NCBI GenBank assembly: GCA_036873755.1
Contig: JAVTVY010036974.1
Span: 1-64,000 of the forward strand
DNA: 64,000 bases
Source of the DNA: Hanleya hanleyi
Taxonomy: Eukaryota; Mollusca; Polyplacophora; Lepidopleurida; Hanleyidae
Direction: 5' to 3'
Shown here: positions 31,675-43,209 of the stretch, one piece after another
How the letters are laid out: each line of letters opens with the position of its first letter
Position numbering within the stretch: position 1 is the stretch's first letter
The notes under the pieces: model-generated
Databases searched by the model: none
What the model was told of the DNA's origin: nothing
Seen by the model: the letters and a program-made list of their open reading frames with translations, nothing else
Position numbers and translations under genes: made by a program

Positions 31675-32790
31675 TGACGTCACATGAACGCATTGCTTCC
31701 AGCGTGCGTATATGAACGAACCAATCAAATCCTTTGAGTTGGGGGCGGGGTCAGAATACGGAGTTTTCATTGGTGACAAAAAATGCACAGTATATTGTGC
31801 ATTTTTTCTTGCAAAGTTAGCTCCCTTGTGACGTTCCGTCCAGTCCCTGTTTCAAGCATTTCTTAATAAGCAGAGTTACTTCCTCTTGTTTCCCGTTTGA
31901 AATACATTATGAAACAGGGACTGGATCCAGTCTACTAATAATGAAAAGACGTAATGGCGGCCAAATTTGAGCCCATACCTTCAACATGGAGTGATTATGA
32001 AATGGCTCGATGCGTAGAGGAAGTGCTACATATCAATGTGAAAACTATATCGCTCAAGATATGCGTCTGTTTCGCCTTGCTTTAGGATTTGATAACGGAT
32101 GGTGTCATATGATTATATTCTGTAAAAGATTGTTTCTTTTATCGACCTTCAGTTCGACCTTGTCAAGAACAAGCTGTACAGCTTGACGAGAGTATCTGTG
32201 GGTCCGCGTCAGTCCGTAACGTCACAGCAGAATTTTACACAACGTCACAATGGGACGTTATAATGAAATTGTTAATCCGATTGTTGCATAACATCACAAA
32301 TACACGTCAACAGGTCATGACATCGCCGCTACAGTGAAGGTCGGCATTATCAGAAGCCTGTCGTCAATCGGCCCAACGTTATTAGACGACGGCGGCCAGT
32401 CTAATCCGTGATTTATATATCATCCGCGTGCGCATGCGCGCGCTGAGGTCAGTTCCAGTACACATGAGAAGATGTTTACTTCTCTCTCGAAGTCACGTGA
32501 TTTTAACTGTTCTACATTGCACCTAGACTGGATCCAGCCCCTGTTTCATAATGTATTTTAAACGGGAAACAAGAGGAAGTAACTCTGCCTATTAAGAAAT
32601 GCTTGAAACAGGGACTGGACGGAACGTCACAAGGGAGCTAACTTTACAAGAAAAAATGCACAATATACTGTGCATTTTTTGTCACCAATGAAAACTCCGT
32701 ATTCTGACCCCGCCCCCAACTCAAAGGATTTGATTGGTTCGTTCATATACGCACGCTGGAAGCAATGCGTTCATGTGACGTCAACAGTTA
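31675..32790. repeat. Large inverted repeat (about 265-bp arms)
   Basis: The arm at 31,675-31,940 is repeated in reverse at 32,523-32,790 with few mismatches. Landmarks are 'gtcacatgaacgcattgctt', 'gagttgggggcggggtcaga', 'aaatgcacagtatattgtgc' and 'gaaacagggactgga'. The arms enclose about 580 bp of unique, non-coding sequence. It is probably a foldback or MITE-like element; no target duplication was recognised. Confidence 0.75.
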
Positions 32791-33042
32791 TGTGTCAGCA
32801 GTTATATTTTGTGTAGTGTGACGGCATATTTTGGCCTTTCGTTTTCTTTTAAACTGTACAAGAAAACGACCGAAGACACAGAAATGAGATTTATATTTTC
32901 CTAAAAAAAAATTTTTCTCTAGATGAGAAATGTATACATGGATTTTTATTTTATGAAAGCGCTTTGATGGAAAATGATTTAAAAAAACGAGCGTGGGTAT
33001 ATCGCAAAAATTCTCGGTGAATGGAGATCGCCAGCCACACTA

Positions 33043-33100
33043 GGCGGTGCTAGTGCTCCAACAGGTAAAGAGGCGGTGCTAGTGCTCCAACAGGTAAAGA
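33043..33100. repeat. Short direct duplication (29 bp x 2)
   Basis: The 29-bp unit beginning ggcggtgctagtgctccaac is present twice in succession with no mismatch. The following 33,101-34,019 holds only frames I cannot assign, including a 146-codon minus-strand frame at 33,388-33,828 with no domain. Confidence 0.8.
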
Positions 33101-34199
33101 AGACGTGACGTAATAAAACGAACAATTATAAAGTCGTTACATTATGACGTTGCCTTTATGACGTTCAGAAAAAACGACATGGGTATGCGCCATTTACCTC
33201 TTGGTACACGTAGCCACCTGGCGTCAGTTCGAGCTGTCGAACCTCATTGAGTTTTGCTCGATTATATTCAGATTTGTGTGTAGTTTGCATTGAGTTAACA
33301 TGTGTCAGTAGCTAGACTTCACGTCACTTGGGGTCAGTAGCCGACCCCACTTGACGTCACTAGCTAGTTCCCCCGCAAAAAAGGGGGTTATGGAAGTTGT
33401 GTATACGACGAAGGTTTCGTTGAACCACGTGATTGTGACGTCATCAGTAGCAGAGAAAGCCCATAGTTGCTCGAATATGCACTCGGGTGGATAAAAAGTA
33501 CAGGCCTATACACTAATCCACAGAGATGGGCATTTAGGGGGGCAAATGAGACCCTGGCCAAGCTGGGTCCGTTGAGACGCACAAGCGCACTGGATGAGTA
33601 GTAAGGAAAGGGCACAATTTCGGATACGCCTCGGGAGCATGGTGTCGTATTGACGCTTTCGTTGTGGAGAATTAGCCCTGGGTGGTTGATCGGTGATACG
33701 CATTCAGTCGGAGGGTAGTAGAGAATTAAACGCAACATATAAAGGTGGTGGGAGAAGATGCCGGTGTGATGGATAAGAATGTCCTGGTGACTAGTGTCCC
33801 TTTTCATATCCTTTTCTATTGCAACCAAGGACGGACACTTGTTCCCAATGTGAAGTAAACTGTCCTAGCTGGGTTAGAAGATAGGGGTCGGACACTCATA
33901 GCCACAGGACATTTCTAGCCTGCACACCGGCATACCGACAAGGAATCATTTGATCCCACAGGCCAATAAACTGATTGCATATCTAAAAACATCACAAGAA
34001 CCAAAAATTATGCCTGTGATAGCCGCGCTACATTCGGGCCCAGCTTAGGCCACTGGTTGGTTAATTTTTCAGCCCGATGATTGACTGGTGCTTGGAAATC
34101 CTATAAAATACGCCCATTGTCCTGTATACATGTTGTTGAGATCTCTTATATTTTATTCAGTGAACATGTAAAACCCTGGAAACAACAACGTGAGAACAA

Positions 34200-35300
34200 C
34201 CACGTGAGAAAAAAAAACAACTGAAGCCCAAAACGGAGCTTGAATATTGAAATGGACTTCGATGCAGTCATACACCAGCACATATCGGTCATCGCGGCCT
34301 GGGGTACTCCTCAAACATCTGAATGATAGTGGGTAGGCTCAGACCACGCCAACGGTGGTAGAGATCAAACAGTCCGCACAAGCTACTGTGAAAGCTTTGT
34401 AACATTTGACTGGTCCAACACCAGGCAACACCAGGTCTCTGAACCTACGTCCATGAAGGCGGTCAGATCTGGATGGATGGGTGGCCCGGGTCTTCTGCCA
34501 AGTACACGGCGATTCAGTGTTGATCGGGACGATCCATCAGGTCCGTGTTGAGGAACTACGCGATGGGGTACACACGTTTTAGCGGGATGGGCAAATACCC
34601 CTTGAATGTCCGGTCGAGATTGGGTCTGTTAGATAGAATAGTCACAGGGAACGTTTCGGCTCTTGCCCGCTTGAATGATACTGCCGGACTCGACGTAGCA
34701 AATTACGTTTATGCTGCTGGGGAGGGGTGATCCTAAGTGTGGCTTTCCAACCTCAAGTTGTCTTTCTTGACGAGATTCAGCTGATTGCTAAGGTCGGAGT
34801 GAGGTCGGAGCAGAACAACGTGTACTCGTCACTATAGGCGTCCGATCGATGCGGTTACCTTTGCTCTGGGCCGCCTAAAATTTGGTTGTAGCGGTCGTGC
34901 TGGATCAAGCTGCCCATCCACATACAAGGCCACTATGTTGATGTTGAAATGTTTGAAGTAGAATGGGTTGTCCGAATACGCCCCGTTGAAACTAGTGTTC
35001 CCTACGCAGGCGCTTGGAGAGATCCCCTAGAAATAATTTTTTTTGGCTGGTAACTAGATTCTGATCCAGGACGGAAAACACCTTTGGTTTGCACCCGTCG
35101 TGCTGGACTGGTTTTTCCACAAGGTTTGCGGACCTCGGAGTTTGATGGGCACTCCGCTCAAGAGGTGCCGGTGAACAGTGGTGAACAGACACGCGTGCAG
35201 ATGTCTCATTAGATCCAGCGATCGATCGTTCGTTGTAAAACCGTCCGGCATTGTCGACCGCCTCCGTGTGATCAGGGGTGTCCCGGTAGAACAAGGGAAC
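34200..35300 (-). pseudogene. Protease and MCP remnants of P2
   Basis: From the 3' side, 34,200-34,640 aligns with the P1 protease (the antisense of the segments near FDEYP, the Cys and the GEHW region) but has many indels. From 34,640 to 35,300 short MCP pieces remain, including PLFYRDTPDHTEAVDN, an SGVPIKLR-like segment and KKLFLGDLSKRL. Large parts of the capsid gene between these are deleted. Nothing here could give a functional product. Confidence 0.7.
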
Positions 35301-35329
35301 CGTCAACTGAGACTTTGTGGATTACACAA

Positions 35330-35574
35330 AGATGCCTTTCCTCTTCAATATGCGCCGTCGCTTAGTCGAAAGTCGTGTTTCGTCACGGGGAGTCTTTTTT
35401 TTTTAACTTTTTTACCCATGGCTCGTTCCGAGCGGGAAGAGTGTTTTGACGATAGTACCAAGCACGTTCCCGTTGCCCCCTTTGAGTGCACGTCCCGCTA
35501 AAGACGGGTATGTCACCCCTGGCTTGTTTAGTTCACATAACTCTGTACATAGCACTAGTAAGGCACCATCTTCA
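35330..35574 (-). pseudogene. pX-like remnant of P2
   Basis: The start region (ATG AAG ATG GTG CC) and the TAATG junction with penton are still visible at 35,574. The SGARAL segment and the basic C-terminal part near 35,340 match P1, but frameshifts and a T-rich insertion near 35,400 break it. Confidence 0.6.
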
Positions 35575-35596
35575 TTAAGTTCCGCGCCCGGCGCAC

Positions 35597-36024
35597 ACTG
35601 GAGCTATCTGCTTAGCCAAATTTCATTCGTGCACGATGGCGTAAGCAGATAGTTTCCGTGTGCGTGCAACTTTATGACAGTTTTTGGTGATTCGTGCCCG
35701 TGTTTGATAATTTATTACACGCGTGGAAGAAATCCTACCGCGTGCGCTGAACGAAAGCTATGTGATTACGCGTTTTGTTAGAGCGCATGCGTCAACCGAC
35801 ATTTAATGCGTTTTTTCATCGATGGGAATATACGCGCCGAGGGCCAACGGGAAAAATTAGTTTTAAGCTTGTATTGTCCGAAATATCCAAAATTATCAAA
35901 CACTGGATATTTGACTCAAGGGCACGAATGACGAAAAAACTTTGATAAAGTTGCCCGCACACGGAAGCTATCTGCTTACGCCATCGTGCGCGAATGGAAT
36001 TTGACAAAGCAGATAGCTCCAGTG
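35597..36024. mobile_element. Hairpin MITE inserted in P2
   Basis: The element begins CACTGGAGCTATCTGCTT and ends with its complement AAGCAGATAGCTCCAGTG. The inverted arms extend over about 55 bp ('gatggcgtaagcagatag' and its reverse). It separates the penton remnant from the pX-like remnant a few bases from the TAATG junction. A clean target duplication is not visible. No coding sequence. Confidence 0.75.
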
Positions 36025-36450
36025 ACACCACTTGTCCACGTTCGAATAGATCTGTCGTCCAGCGTTATCCCGCATACCGACTTTGTTGGTATGGATGTCG
36101 GTTTTTCGGACAGACGGGTAGACAGAGCGTGTGGTTAACGCTTTACGTGACTTGTTCTCAGTATTGGCCTTTCTTCGAACAGACGCGTAGCATGGTGACT
36201 TTATTATCCCTGACCATGTGTTTGTCGATTACGTCTGAACAGATGCGCAGGCCGTATAACCCTGCATTAGGGTCCATCATGGATGTGGTTCGCTCGAAGG
36301 CACGGCCGACGTAGTTCTGAGGCGACAATCCCAACAGCTGTTGCAATGTCGGACTCACGTTTCTCCCCAAGATCAACTGGAACTTTTTGATTCCGATGGC
36401 ATGAGAAATATTTAGAGGCAGCCGATTCTCATCCCTCCCTCCTTCCATGA
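36025..36450 (-). pseudogene. Penton remnant of P2
   Basis: This matches the middle and C-terminal parts of the P1 penton: a SPTLQQLLGL segment, DPNAGLYGLRICSDVIDKHM and an LLRV-like strand. The C-terminal frame is broken near 36,160 and the N-terminal half is missing beyond 36,450. Confidence 0.75.
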
Positions 36451-37311
36451 TCTCACTTCCGCCGCTCTCCCTTCTCCACCCCTAATTTCAACATTATTTA
36501 AATCACTTTTCCCAACACAAATATGTTTATTGAACGCAATGAATAGGTTGTTAAACTAAAGTTCAATCACAAAACATGTATCTTTCGTTTATACGGGCAT
36601 GTCATGAAATTAGTGAAGTTCATTACATTGAGGTTCATTATGAATAATTCTTCCATGGCCTTTTCATTACAAAAACTGGAAAAAGTAAAAAGTAAAGAAA
36701 AAATCTAATGTAATTGCTGGTGTCGTGACTGTTGTGGGCAATGAATTTTAGTAGACTGGTGATGCTGGTGTTTTAATTTTTTGTTTTTTTGTTTTTAGGA
36801 GACCACTCTATTACGCCATTGATCATTTTTCCAATGTACAATGATTTCTTCATCTGGCCGCATTCTAAATCTCTGTTAATTGCAATGTTGTCCAGTCCCA
36901 CGTGGTATTATAGGCAATATACTGAATACTTTCAAATACAAATCGTCACAAAAATCATTTTTATTTCTTGTGAAGCTCTTAGAAATATGCACTCAGAATA
37001 TTAGCCTGCAGTCATATGACTTCTTGTCAGTACGACATCATTTTTTTTTCACCGTCTTTACATGTTGCGTTCAATTCAAGTGTATTTAAGTTTATTAATA
37101 AAAAAAAACGACTGAAATCTGTCTGGATTAATATAAAACCAAGCACTTCACTCGCGTACTGACAAGAAGTCATATGACCTCACAGCCCAATATTCTGTCT
37201 GCATATCTAAAAACACCACAAGAAACCCCACAAAGAATGTCACTCAAACTAGGTTCCGATTCATGGTCTCAAAACGGGCTTCAATATACGCCAGTAGTAT
37301 AGAAACGGCAA
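36451..37311. other. No gene; small hairpin at 37,012-37,176
   Basis: AT-rich DNA without a recognisable gene. An inverted repeat (tcatatgacttcttgtcagt and its complement) at about 37,012-37,035 and 37,155-37,178 could form a hairpin with a loop of about 120 bp. Confidence 0.6.
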
Positions 37312-37312
37312 A

Positions 37313-37520
37313 TTGACTTCCATTGACCTCAAAAATTTGCATATGAACTCTGTGACGTCACATTCGGTTCAAGTCACGTGACCAGAAGTGACCTTTCATC
37401 CCTGCGCATGCGCACAATACCGGATATGGTGTGAAGGGGTCAAAGGTCACTTCCGGTCACGTAACTTGAATCGCAAGTTACGTCACAGAGGTCATATGCA
37501 AATTGTTGAGGTCGATGGGA
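37313..37520. repeat. Foldback around a TGCGCATGCGCA palindrome
   Basis: The left arm (gacctcaaaaatttgcatat, gacgtcac, aagtcacgtgacc, agaagtgacct) returns in reverse on the right (aggtcacttccggtcacg, acgtcacagaggtcatatgc). The centre at 37,403-37,414 is TGCGCATGCGCA. Related text continues to about 37,860 as direct repeats of 'gtgcgatatttttcgc' and 'cattctccgtgaatcgg', and recurs at 46,860-47,060. It looks like a MITE or terminal fragment of an unknown element. Confidence 0.6.
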
Positions 37521-38047
37521 TTGAATTTGCTCCTATTTTGAGGGTCAACAAGTGTGTGCGATATTTTTCGCACGTCATTCTCCGTGAATCGGTTTTGTCT
37601 ACGTGCTGCTTGTGTGACCGCACAAAGGTCATGCAAATTTCCAAGGTCAATGCGACCGAATTAGCTCTTTCAAAGGGTCAGGAGACGTCTACGGGGCCCT
37701 TTATATCACGTCAATAGAGTGCACTCAGAGGTCAAAGATGCCCTTTCTATTTTGAGGATCAACGAGCGTGTGCGATATTTTTCGCCCGTCATTCTCCGTG
37801 AATCGGGGTCCTTTATGTGACGTCACAAAGGTCGTATGCAAATTCTAAAAAGAGGTCTATATGCCCTTTCGGAACCTGGGGTATTTCCATAAACTGGTTA
37901 ACTACGGTATACAAAATAACCAAATGACATTGTTGTAATAAAAAACCAAGTTTTATTTTCATTACTGAGAACACAACATATATACAACAGATATTTACCC
38001 TTATTATAATACCAACGCCAGAAGGCCAGTGGAATATCTGCGGTGTA

Positions 38048-38607
38048 AGTGTATCGCAGCCTGGGAGGGGGGAAGTGCCCCCCCTATATATTTTCTCTAC
38101 CACTAAGGCTAGAGCGTTGAAACTTACCACACAGTATCTTTGGTTCAAGCTCTACCGGGAAATGTAAAAAAATCCAGGATGGCCGCCATGATTACGTCAC
38201 AGTGACGTCATCTTCTCGGAAGTCATTTTTCGACCTTTTTGGGGTCGATTTTTCAAAATTTTCATTTTTCCGTTTTTTCTCTCGAAAAAAATCAAATAAA
38301 ATATAGAATAATTAGTTTTGCATAAATAAAATATTTTCAAGGCCTTTTAGGCAAGGAAAATGTGAAGAAATAGAGCGAAAAGGTTGAAAAACACGACTTT
38401 CGAGGATACCACATGGCCGCCATTTTGAATTTACACATGATCCTCTGCCCGAGGGTACCTGAAAATAGGCTCAAAATGACCCCAATACGATAAGCTTAAC
38501 AGTCACCAAGTTTCAGCCTCCTCGGGTTTGTCGTTTCGGAGCAGCAGAGAAAAGTTCACTAGGGGAGCACTTTCCGCCCCCCCCCCCCCCAGGCCAGGTA
38601 GGGTTAA
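38048..38607. mobile_element. TTAA MITE family, copy 2
   Basis: This aligns with 20,491-21,029: 'ccaggatggccgccatgat', 'gtgacgtcat', 'ccgccattttgaatttac' and the right end AGGCCAGGTAGGGTTAA at 38,591-38,607. The left end (cagcctggga) has lost the TTAA-CCCTA terminus. No coding sequence. Confidence 0.7.
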
Positions 38608-38827
38608 GATGAAATATTTTTTATTCTGAGAACAATAATACGGAATATTGTACAACAGTAAATCACACCTTTTCAACATTATGAGGCAATATGGAATAGT
38701 GCTAATTATAAAGAATATTTAACTGTAATAGTAAAGTTCCAATTTGTTTACACAATATATACAAGAGTGAATCATCCTTTTCAACATTACGGGTATGAGT
38801 ACAGTCACCAACAAGTTCAAATGCAGC

Positions 38828-39924
38828 TTACATATTTACATTGAAAGTGCAGCGTAGTTTCATCTGGAAATAAGAGTCTCCGTAAAGATTGCAGGCACTC
38901 AAAAAGTGTTTGACGTTGCTTTCCGGGATATCCTCGCGCACACGGAGGCGAAACGCCGACTCAACATCGACTTCCCGCGTATTCTGTAAGGCCTCATCCC
39001 AGCTGGTCGTGGGTACGGGTCGTATTACAGGTATGCTTCATCTCATTATGTGTTGTGCATCCAATGCAGACCCCGAGTCTGCTGATCTCCAGGCTTAGTT
39101 TCTCTAGGTAAGCGCTTATGTACACTTCGTATAGATAGTGTGCTATATCAGCTGTTAAGGCTTCCGACACTACTGGGGCGATAGTTTGCAGTAAGGTCGC
39201 GCCAATGTAGGCCAATGGTCAATGGACGCCACATGCTAGCCCCCGTATCATATTGCCAGGACCTGATGTGCATTAACGGCTGATCCTTGTACATAGTGTA
39301 GCTAAGAAAGATGGATGCGTGGATGTATATACGGCTCTCGGCTATACCTGCATTCTCGATGAATCGTTTGGCTTCTTGGAAAGAGGAGCAGAGTTGGTTC
39401 CAGGTGGTAGGCGACAATTCAATGTATCTGGCGGGCCTCTTTCCTCTAGGGGCTGTGTCCAGTTTGACGCGTTGATTGGTACCGATTGTCAAGGTCACAT
39501 TTGCTGAAAGCTCCCAGCGCCGATTAGCGGCATTCATCGCTTGGTAGAATAAGGGGTATTCCGCGTAGGCTGGTACACGAAGGGGCTTGGGTTGGTCTCA
39601 TGTCCGTTTTTTTGGTTCGTGGAAATCACCTCCCACGTCGATGCTTAGTGGTTCAATCTTGATAGCAGATGTCATATAGTCAGGTTCCGGGTAGATGTTG
39701 GCGGTATCGATGGGAGTCTCCGGTCTGGCCAGTGGTGATGATGACGTAAGATCACGGACAATCGCATTGATAGCGGCCGTATACTCAGAGTGGTCATTTT
39801 CGGTGTACACCGCATGCTTAGTATATTCAGGATTCATGGTGCTGCGTGACATGTCTTCGCCGGACTTTAGGAAATTGGGTGAAAACGGATTTCGAACACC
39901 GTCTCTTTTTACAAAAAAATTCAT
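38828..39924 (-). pseudogene. PC4-like viral-type gene, disrupted
   Basis: This is an open region of about 365 codons with three visible parts. The first (from ATG 39,924; another ATG lies at 39,957) is an acidic leader ending near EPKKRT. After an in-frame TGA at 39,598-39,600 the same frame continues into VPAYAEYPLFYQAMNAANRR, VTLTIGTNQRVKLD and ARYIELSPTTWNQL, then MYKDQPLMHIRSWQ and TIGLHWRDL. The alternation of an IR/IEL strand and a Trp helix resembles duplicated PC4 domains and the P1 PC4-like proteins. A frameshift near 39,190 leads to ALTADIAHYLYEVYISAYLE and then, in a frame without ATG, to VESAFRLRVREDIPESNVKH and a C-terminus ending FNVNM at 38,828. I do not recognise the element it came from. 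Confidence 0.5.
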
Positions 39925-39948
39925 GGCACTGCGTGGGGTAAATGTCCA

Positions 39949-40086
39949 TGACGTCATCCGGGTTTTTACAATGACGTCACCGGGTCGGGTAAATTTTCAT
40001 GACGTCATCCCGATATTTCCCAGCCGTGACACGGCGCCGGGTAATTGACCACCGAACCGAGTAATTAAAAAGGGCAGGGTTTTATA
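39949..40086 (-). promoter_or_regulatory. Three CRE octamers and a TATA box
   Basis: The palindrome TGACGTCA (ATF/CREB site) occurs at 39,949-39,956, 39,972-39,979 and 40,000-40,007. TATAAAA on the minus strand lies at 40,080-40,086, about 123-156 bp upstream of the candidate ATGs at 39,957 and 39,924. Together they look like the promoter of the gene at 38,828-39,924. Confidence 0.5.
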
Positions 40087-40139
40087 TCTCGTGAAGTGTC
40101 ATTAATTTAAAAAAAAATACGGACTCATTTTATACGCGT

Positions 40140-40156
40140 GGAAGTTTTTTATATTT

Positions 40157-40191
<35 letters not shown>

Positions 40192-41065
40192 TTGTCCATT
40201 GTCCATTTTATCGTCAAATGCAGGTATTCAAATGATTTGACAAATGATAATTTCAAAACGACCAAAGTTCCTCCGTATTCAGTCACCAAATCGGCTGTGT
40301 TTACTGCAGCACGCGACCTAAACTATTAACCAATCAGAGGGCGTGTGTATCAGCTGTTTTCCCAATACATGCCAAGTTTCCATGGATTGTCAAAATGCAG
40401 GTAGTGGCAAATAATTTGACGAATGATAGTTTCCAAACCATCAAACTTCCTCCGTATTCACTTGCCATGTGGATGGTACAGTATCTCAAAGGCTGTGTTG
40501 TGTGTACGGGGGTGAAAAACCCGTACGGTGTAGTGAAATATAAAATGCATATCTTGAAATCTACCGATCTCGCAATGTTGCTACGTAAACACTAAATTTT
40601 ATATATCATGTCCTTTCCAACCCGAGTTCGACAAAGCATGAGATGCTCAAAAAAACATGTGAAACTTACATGTATCTATATCTTCCAAAGAAAAACCGGA
40701 AGTTTTTCAAATCATCAATGCGATCGGGCGACGGAAAATTAGCCGCTCATCACTTTCAAAACATTCGTAACTCGATCAGTACCGTAGCTTGTTATTTGAC
40801 GACCATCACCAGAATATGCATACTTCCCATGGATTGAAAAACTATTGACTCTATTTACAGTCACACACAAAGGCGTTTTCTCGCATGTAAACATCACAGT
40901 CGGTGAGATACTGTACCATTCACATGACAAGTGAATATGGAGGAACTTTGGTCGTTTCGAAACTATCATTTGTCAAATGCTTTGAATACCTGCATTTGAC
41001 GATGAAATGAACAATGTACAAATTAACAAAAATACAACAAAAATAAAACAAAAAAGGCGCACTCG
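40140..41065. mobile_element. Inverted-repeat element, non-coding
   Basis: The left arm (40,185-40,280: 'catttatcgtcaaatgcagg'-like, 'tttgacaaatgata', 'cgaccaaagttcctcc') is repeated in reverse at 40,925-41,030. A third, direct copy of the same motif lies at 40,390-40,460. A T26 run at 40,163-40,188 lies at the left end. No transposase frame is present. Confidence 0.65.
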
Positions 41066-41444
41066 GGAAGTAGTAGGCAAAGGAGAAATTCGGAAGTGCT
41101 ATGCCCCAGGCACTTCAAGGTTATATGCATAGCCATACTTGCAGCCAGAGAGGGGGAAGCCCACGCAACGCCTCAACGCCTATGTTTCTTTTCTGGGCAT
41201 TGCTTGATTACATTTGACCCCATCCTAGGCCACTGGATGACTACTTTCTCAGCCGACTGGCCTATACCAATTTGGTTAAAATTAGAATCCCACATTTATG
41301 TTCAAGCGTTGGGCATTGATGGCCACTTGTTTATGCTCGTAACCTATTGTACAGAAGACACACTAGACAGGATTTTGGGTGAGCTCTCATTTGTTTTTTA
41401 TTCAAGAAAAACAATAAAAAAGGAACAACAACGTGAGAACAACC

Positions 41445-41495
41445 GTGTGTCCCTGGATCATTCTCCAACACGGTGGTAATCTGGTCTGTATCCAT
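41445..41495 (-). pseudogene. Protease remnant of P3
   Basis: Only the first 15 or so codons remain (MDTDQITTVLENDPGT). The sequence then jumps into the 3' flank with the poly(A) signal at 41,397-41,402. The TAACATG junction with MCP is kept. The catalytic region is entirely deleted. Confidence 0.8.
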
Positions 41496-41496
41496 G

Positions 41497-42819
41497 TTAG
41501 GTGGCAACGTCGCACAGGACGTAGCGAGCCTTGTCCACTTCAATGATGTTGTCAAACTCGGCGTAGCAAATCACATTGATGGTGTTCCGGAGGGCTCGTA
41601 CAAAGCGGATTTCCAGCCGTAAGTTGCCTTGCTTGGCGAGGGTCCTCTGATGGTCGTTCTCTAAGGTGAGGGTCAGATCGAAACAGAACAACGTGTATCC
41701 GTTAGCGTAGTTCTCCCGACTGATCATATTCCCTTCATCCTGATTGATTTGACCGGTCGCTGTAAACAGATTCTGACAGGCTCGAATGGAATTCTCGCGT
41801 CCAAAGTTCGGTGTTAAGGCCGTGACTGGGACCTGTTGTCCGTCCACATGCAGGGCCACAAAATTGATGCCGAAATGTTTAAAATCAAACGGGTTCGCTG
41901 TGTAGGCTCCGCTGAAACTCTGAAACTGGTATTTTCCACACAGGCCAGGATCAATCGCTTGGGCAGTTCCCCCAGGAACAGGTTTTCTATGTTGGCGCTC
42001 ATATTTCCGACAGGCACAGAGAACACTTTGGTTTGTACACGTCGGATAGAGTACTGTGCTGTTTTTTTTTCTCCAAGGCTTTGAGGTGTCCCAATCGAAC
42101 GACTGGATTCGGTTTCACTTTTCGGACATACAGGACGCGTCTTGGATGATGATCTTATAATAAGCTAAATACCCCTCTACGTCAGTGACCATCAAGGCGA
42201 AGGTCGGGAACGCCCGTATCAGTCGGATTTTGATGGGGATCGTGTTCAAGAGGTACTGGTCTTGCATGGGAAGGTCTGCGTGCAGTCGACCGATGAGATC
42301 GACCGAGCTGCCGTTCGCAGTAAAACCCTTCCGTTTGTTCCATCCCGTATTGTCGTTCTTCGTGCCCATGTGCTCGGGTGTGTCCCGGTAGAACAAAGGG
42401 GCTGTCAACTGAGATTGTTTAGCCTCTCGTCCACACGACAATAGCATTCCGATGTAGGCTCGATAGGGGTACATGCTGGTCGAGTCACTGATGAGTTTGT
42501 CCCTGAGAAAAATATCCACCTGTTGAAACATAGAGTGCAGCCAGAGATTCGTCGGGCCTACCGTTGCACGGTCGATGATTCTGGAGCCATCCCCATTGAC
42601 GATCTTGGCTTTCATATACAAGTACTTATGGGCTAAATCCACATAGGCCGTAACCGCATTGCTGATGGTGAACTCGATGGGCCCTGTTTCATTGATGATG
42701 TAGAGCGGGAGATGCCCCACCCATAATCCTTGTTCGGCACTGGTCTGCGTGGACGGGACGGTCCACAAATCAAATTCACTGTTAGTAGAAGGGCAGAACT
42801 CGGCGTGGATGAAGGACAT
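41497..42819 (-). pseudogene. MCP of P3, multiple frameshifts
   Basis: From ATG 42,819 the frame follows the P1 capsid protein closely (FDLWTVPSTQ, LWLHSMFQQVDIFL) to about 42,120, where an indel breaks it. The middle part (FSVPVGNMSANIENLFLGEL) lies in a second frame until an insertion near 41,925. The C-terminal part (VALHVDGQQVPVTALTPN to the stop at 41,497) is in a third position. Length is close to P1, so breaks are small. A TATAAAAG box lies at 42,889-42,896. Confidence 0.85.
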
Positions 42820-42821
42820 GT

Positions 42822-43207
42822 TTAAGCAAAGATATGCTGGGTCTTCGATGTGCGTCGTCGACTGGTGCGCGATCTCGGCGGTGCAAGCCTTTTATACCCT
42901 ACGGTGCGTTGTGCTTTGGAGACCAAAACGCCTCCTGCTTCTCTGGCTCGGCGTTTCAGTGCTTCTTGGACGGGGACACGCTGCGCATCTGCCAGGGCTT
43001 GCACCCCAGTTCGGGGAGCTTGTCTTCCGACCGCTTTCATCCCTCGCGTCACCAGTGGAAGGAACGTTTGACGATGTTCCCGAGTGTGTTCCTCAGCCCA
43101 TTTCCTCGTTGGATGCGTGTACCTGCAACGACAGGGAGTTCACCTCCGGCCTGTTGGGTATGATAGTCCATATAGCTGTGTGCATCGCACTCGTAAGGCA
43201 CATTCAT
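42822..43207 (-). pseudogene. pX-like protein 1 of P3, frameshifted
   Basis: The N-terminal frame from ATG 43,207 has NVPYECDAHSYMDYHTQQ and TRIQRGNGLRNTLGN. After a frameshift near 43,050 the basic C-terminal part (VQEALKRRAREAGGVLVSKA, SRTSRRRTSK) runs to 42,822. It is useful because it shows the phase of the second half, which P1 has lost. The MCP promoter (42,889-42,896) lies within it. Confidence 0.75.
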
Positions 43208-43209
43208 TA

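Larger units (their letters stand above)
34020..36450 (-). mobile_element. Polinton fragment P2
   Basis: This is a decayed copy of the protease-MCP-pX-penton end of the P1 family, in the same orientation. The 3' flank (ggccactggttgg, then TTTTATTCAG with the poly(A) signal) aligns with 7,960-8,060 of P1. Much of MCP and half of penton are missing, and a hairpin MITE sits between the pX-like and penton parts. No terminal repeats were recognised. Confidence 0.8.

Noticed and set aside
33388..33828. 146-codon minus-strand frame
   Set aside because: No domain, no homologous copy in the window, composition like the surrounding DNA.
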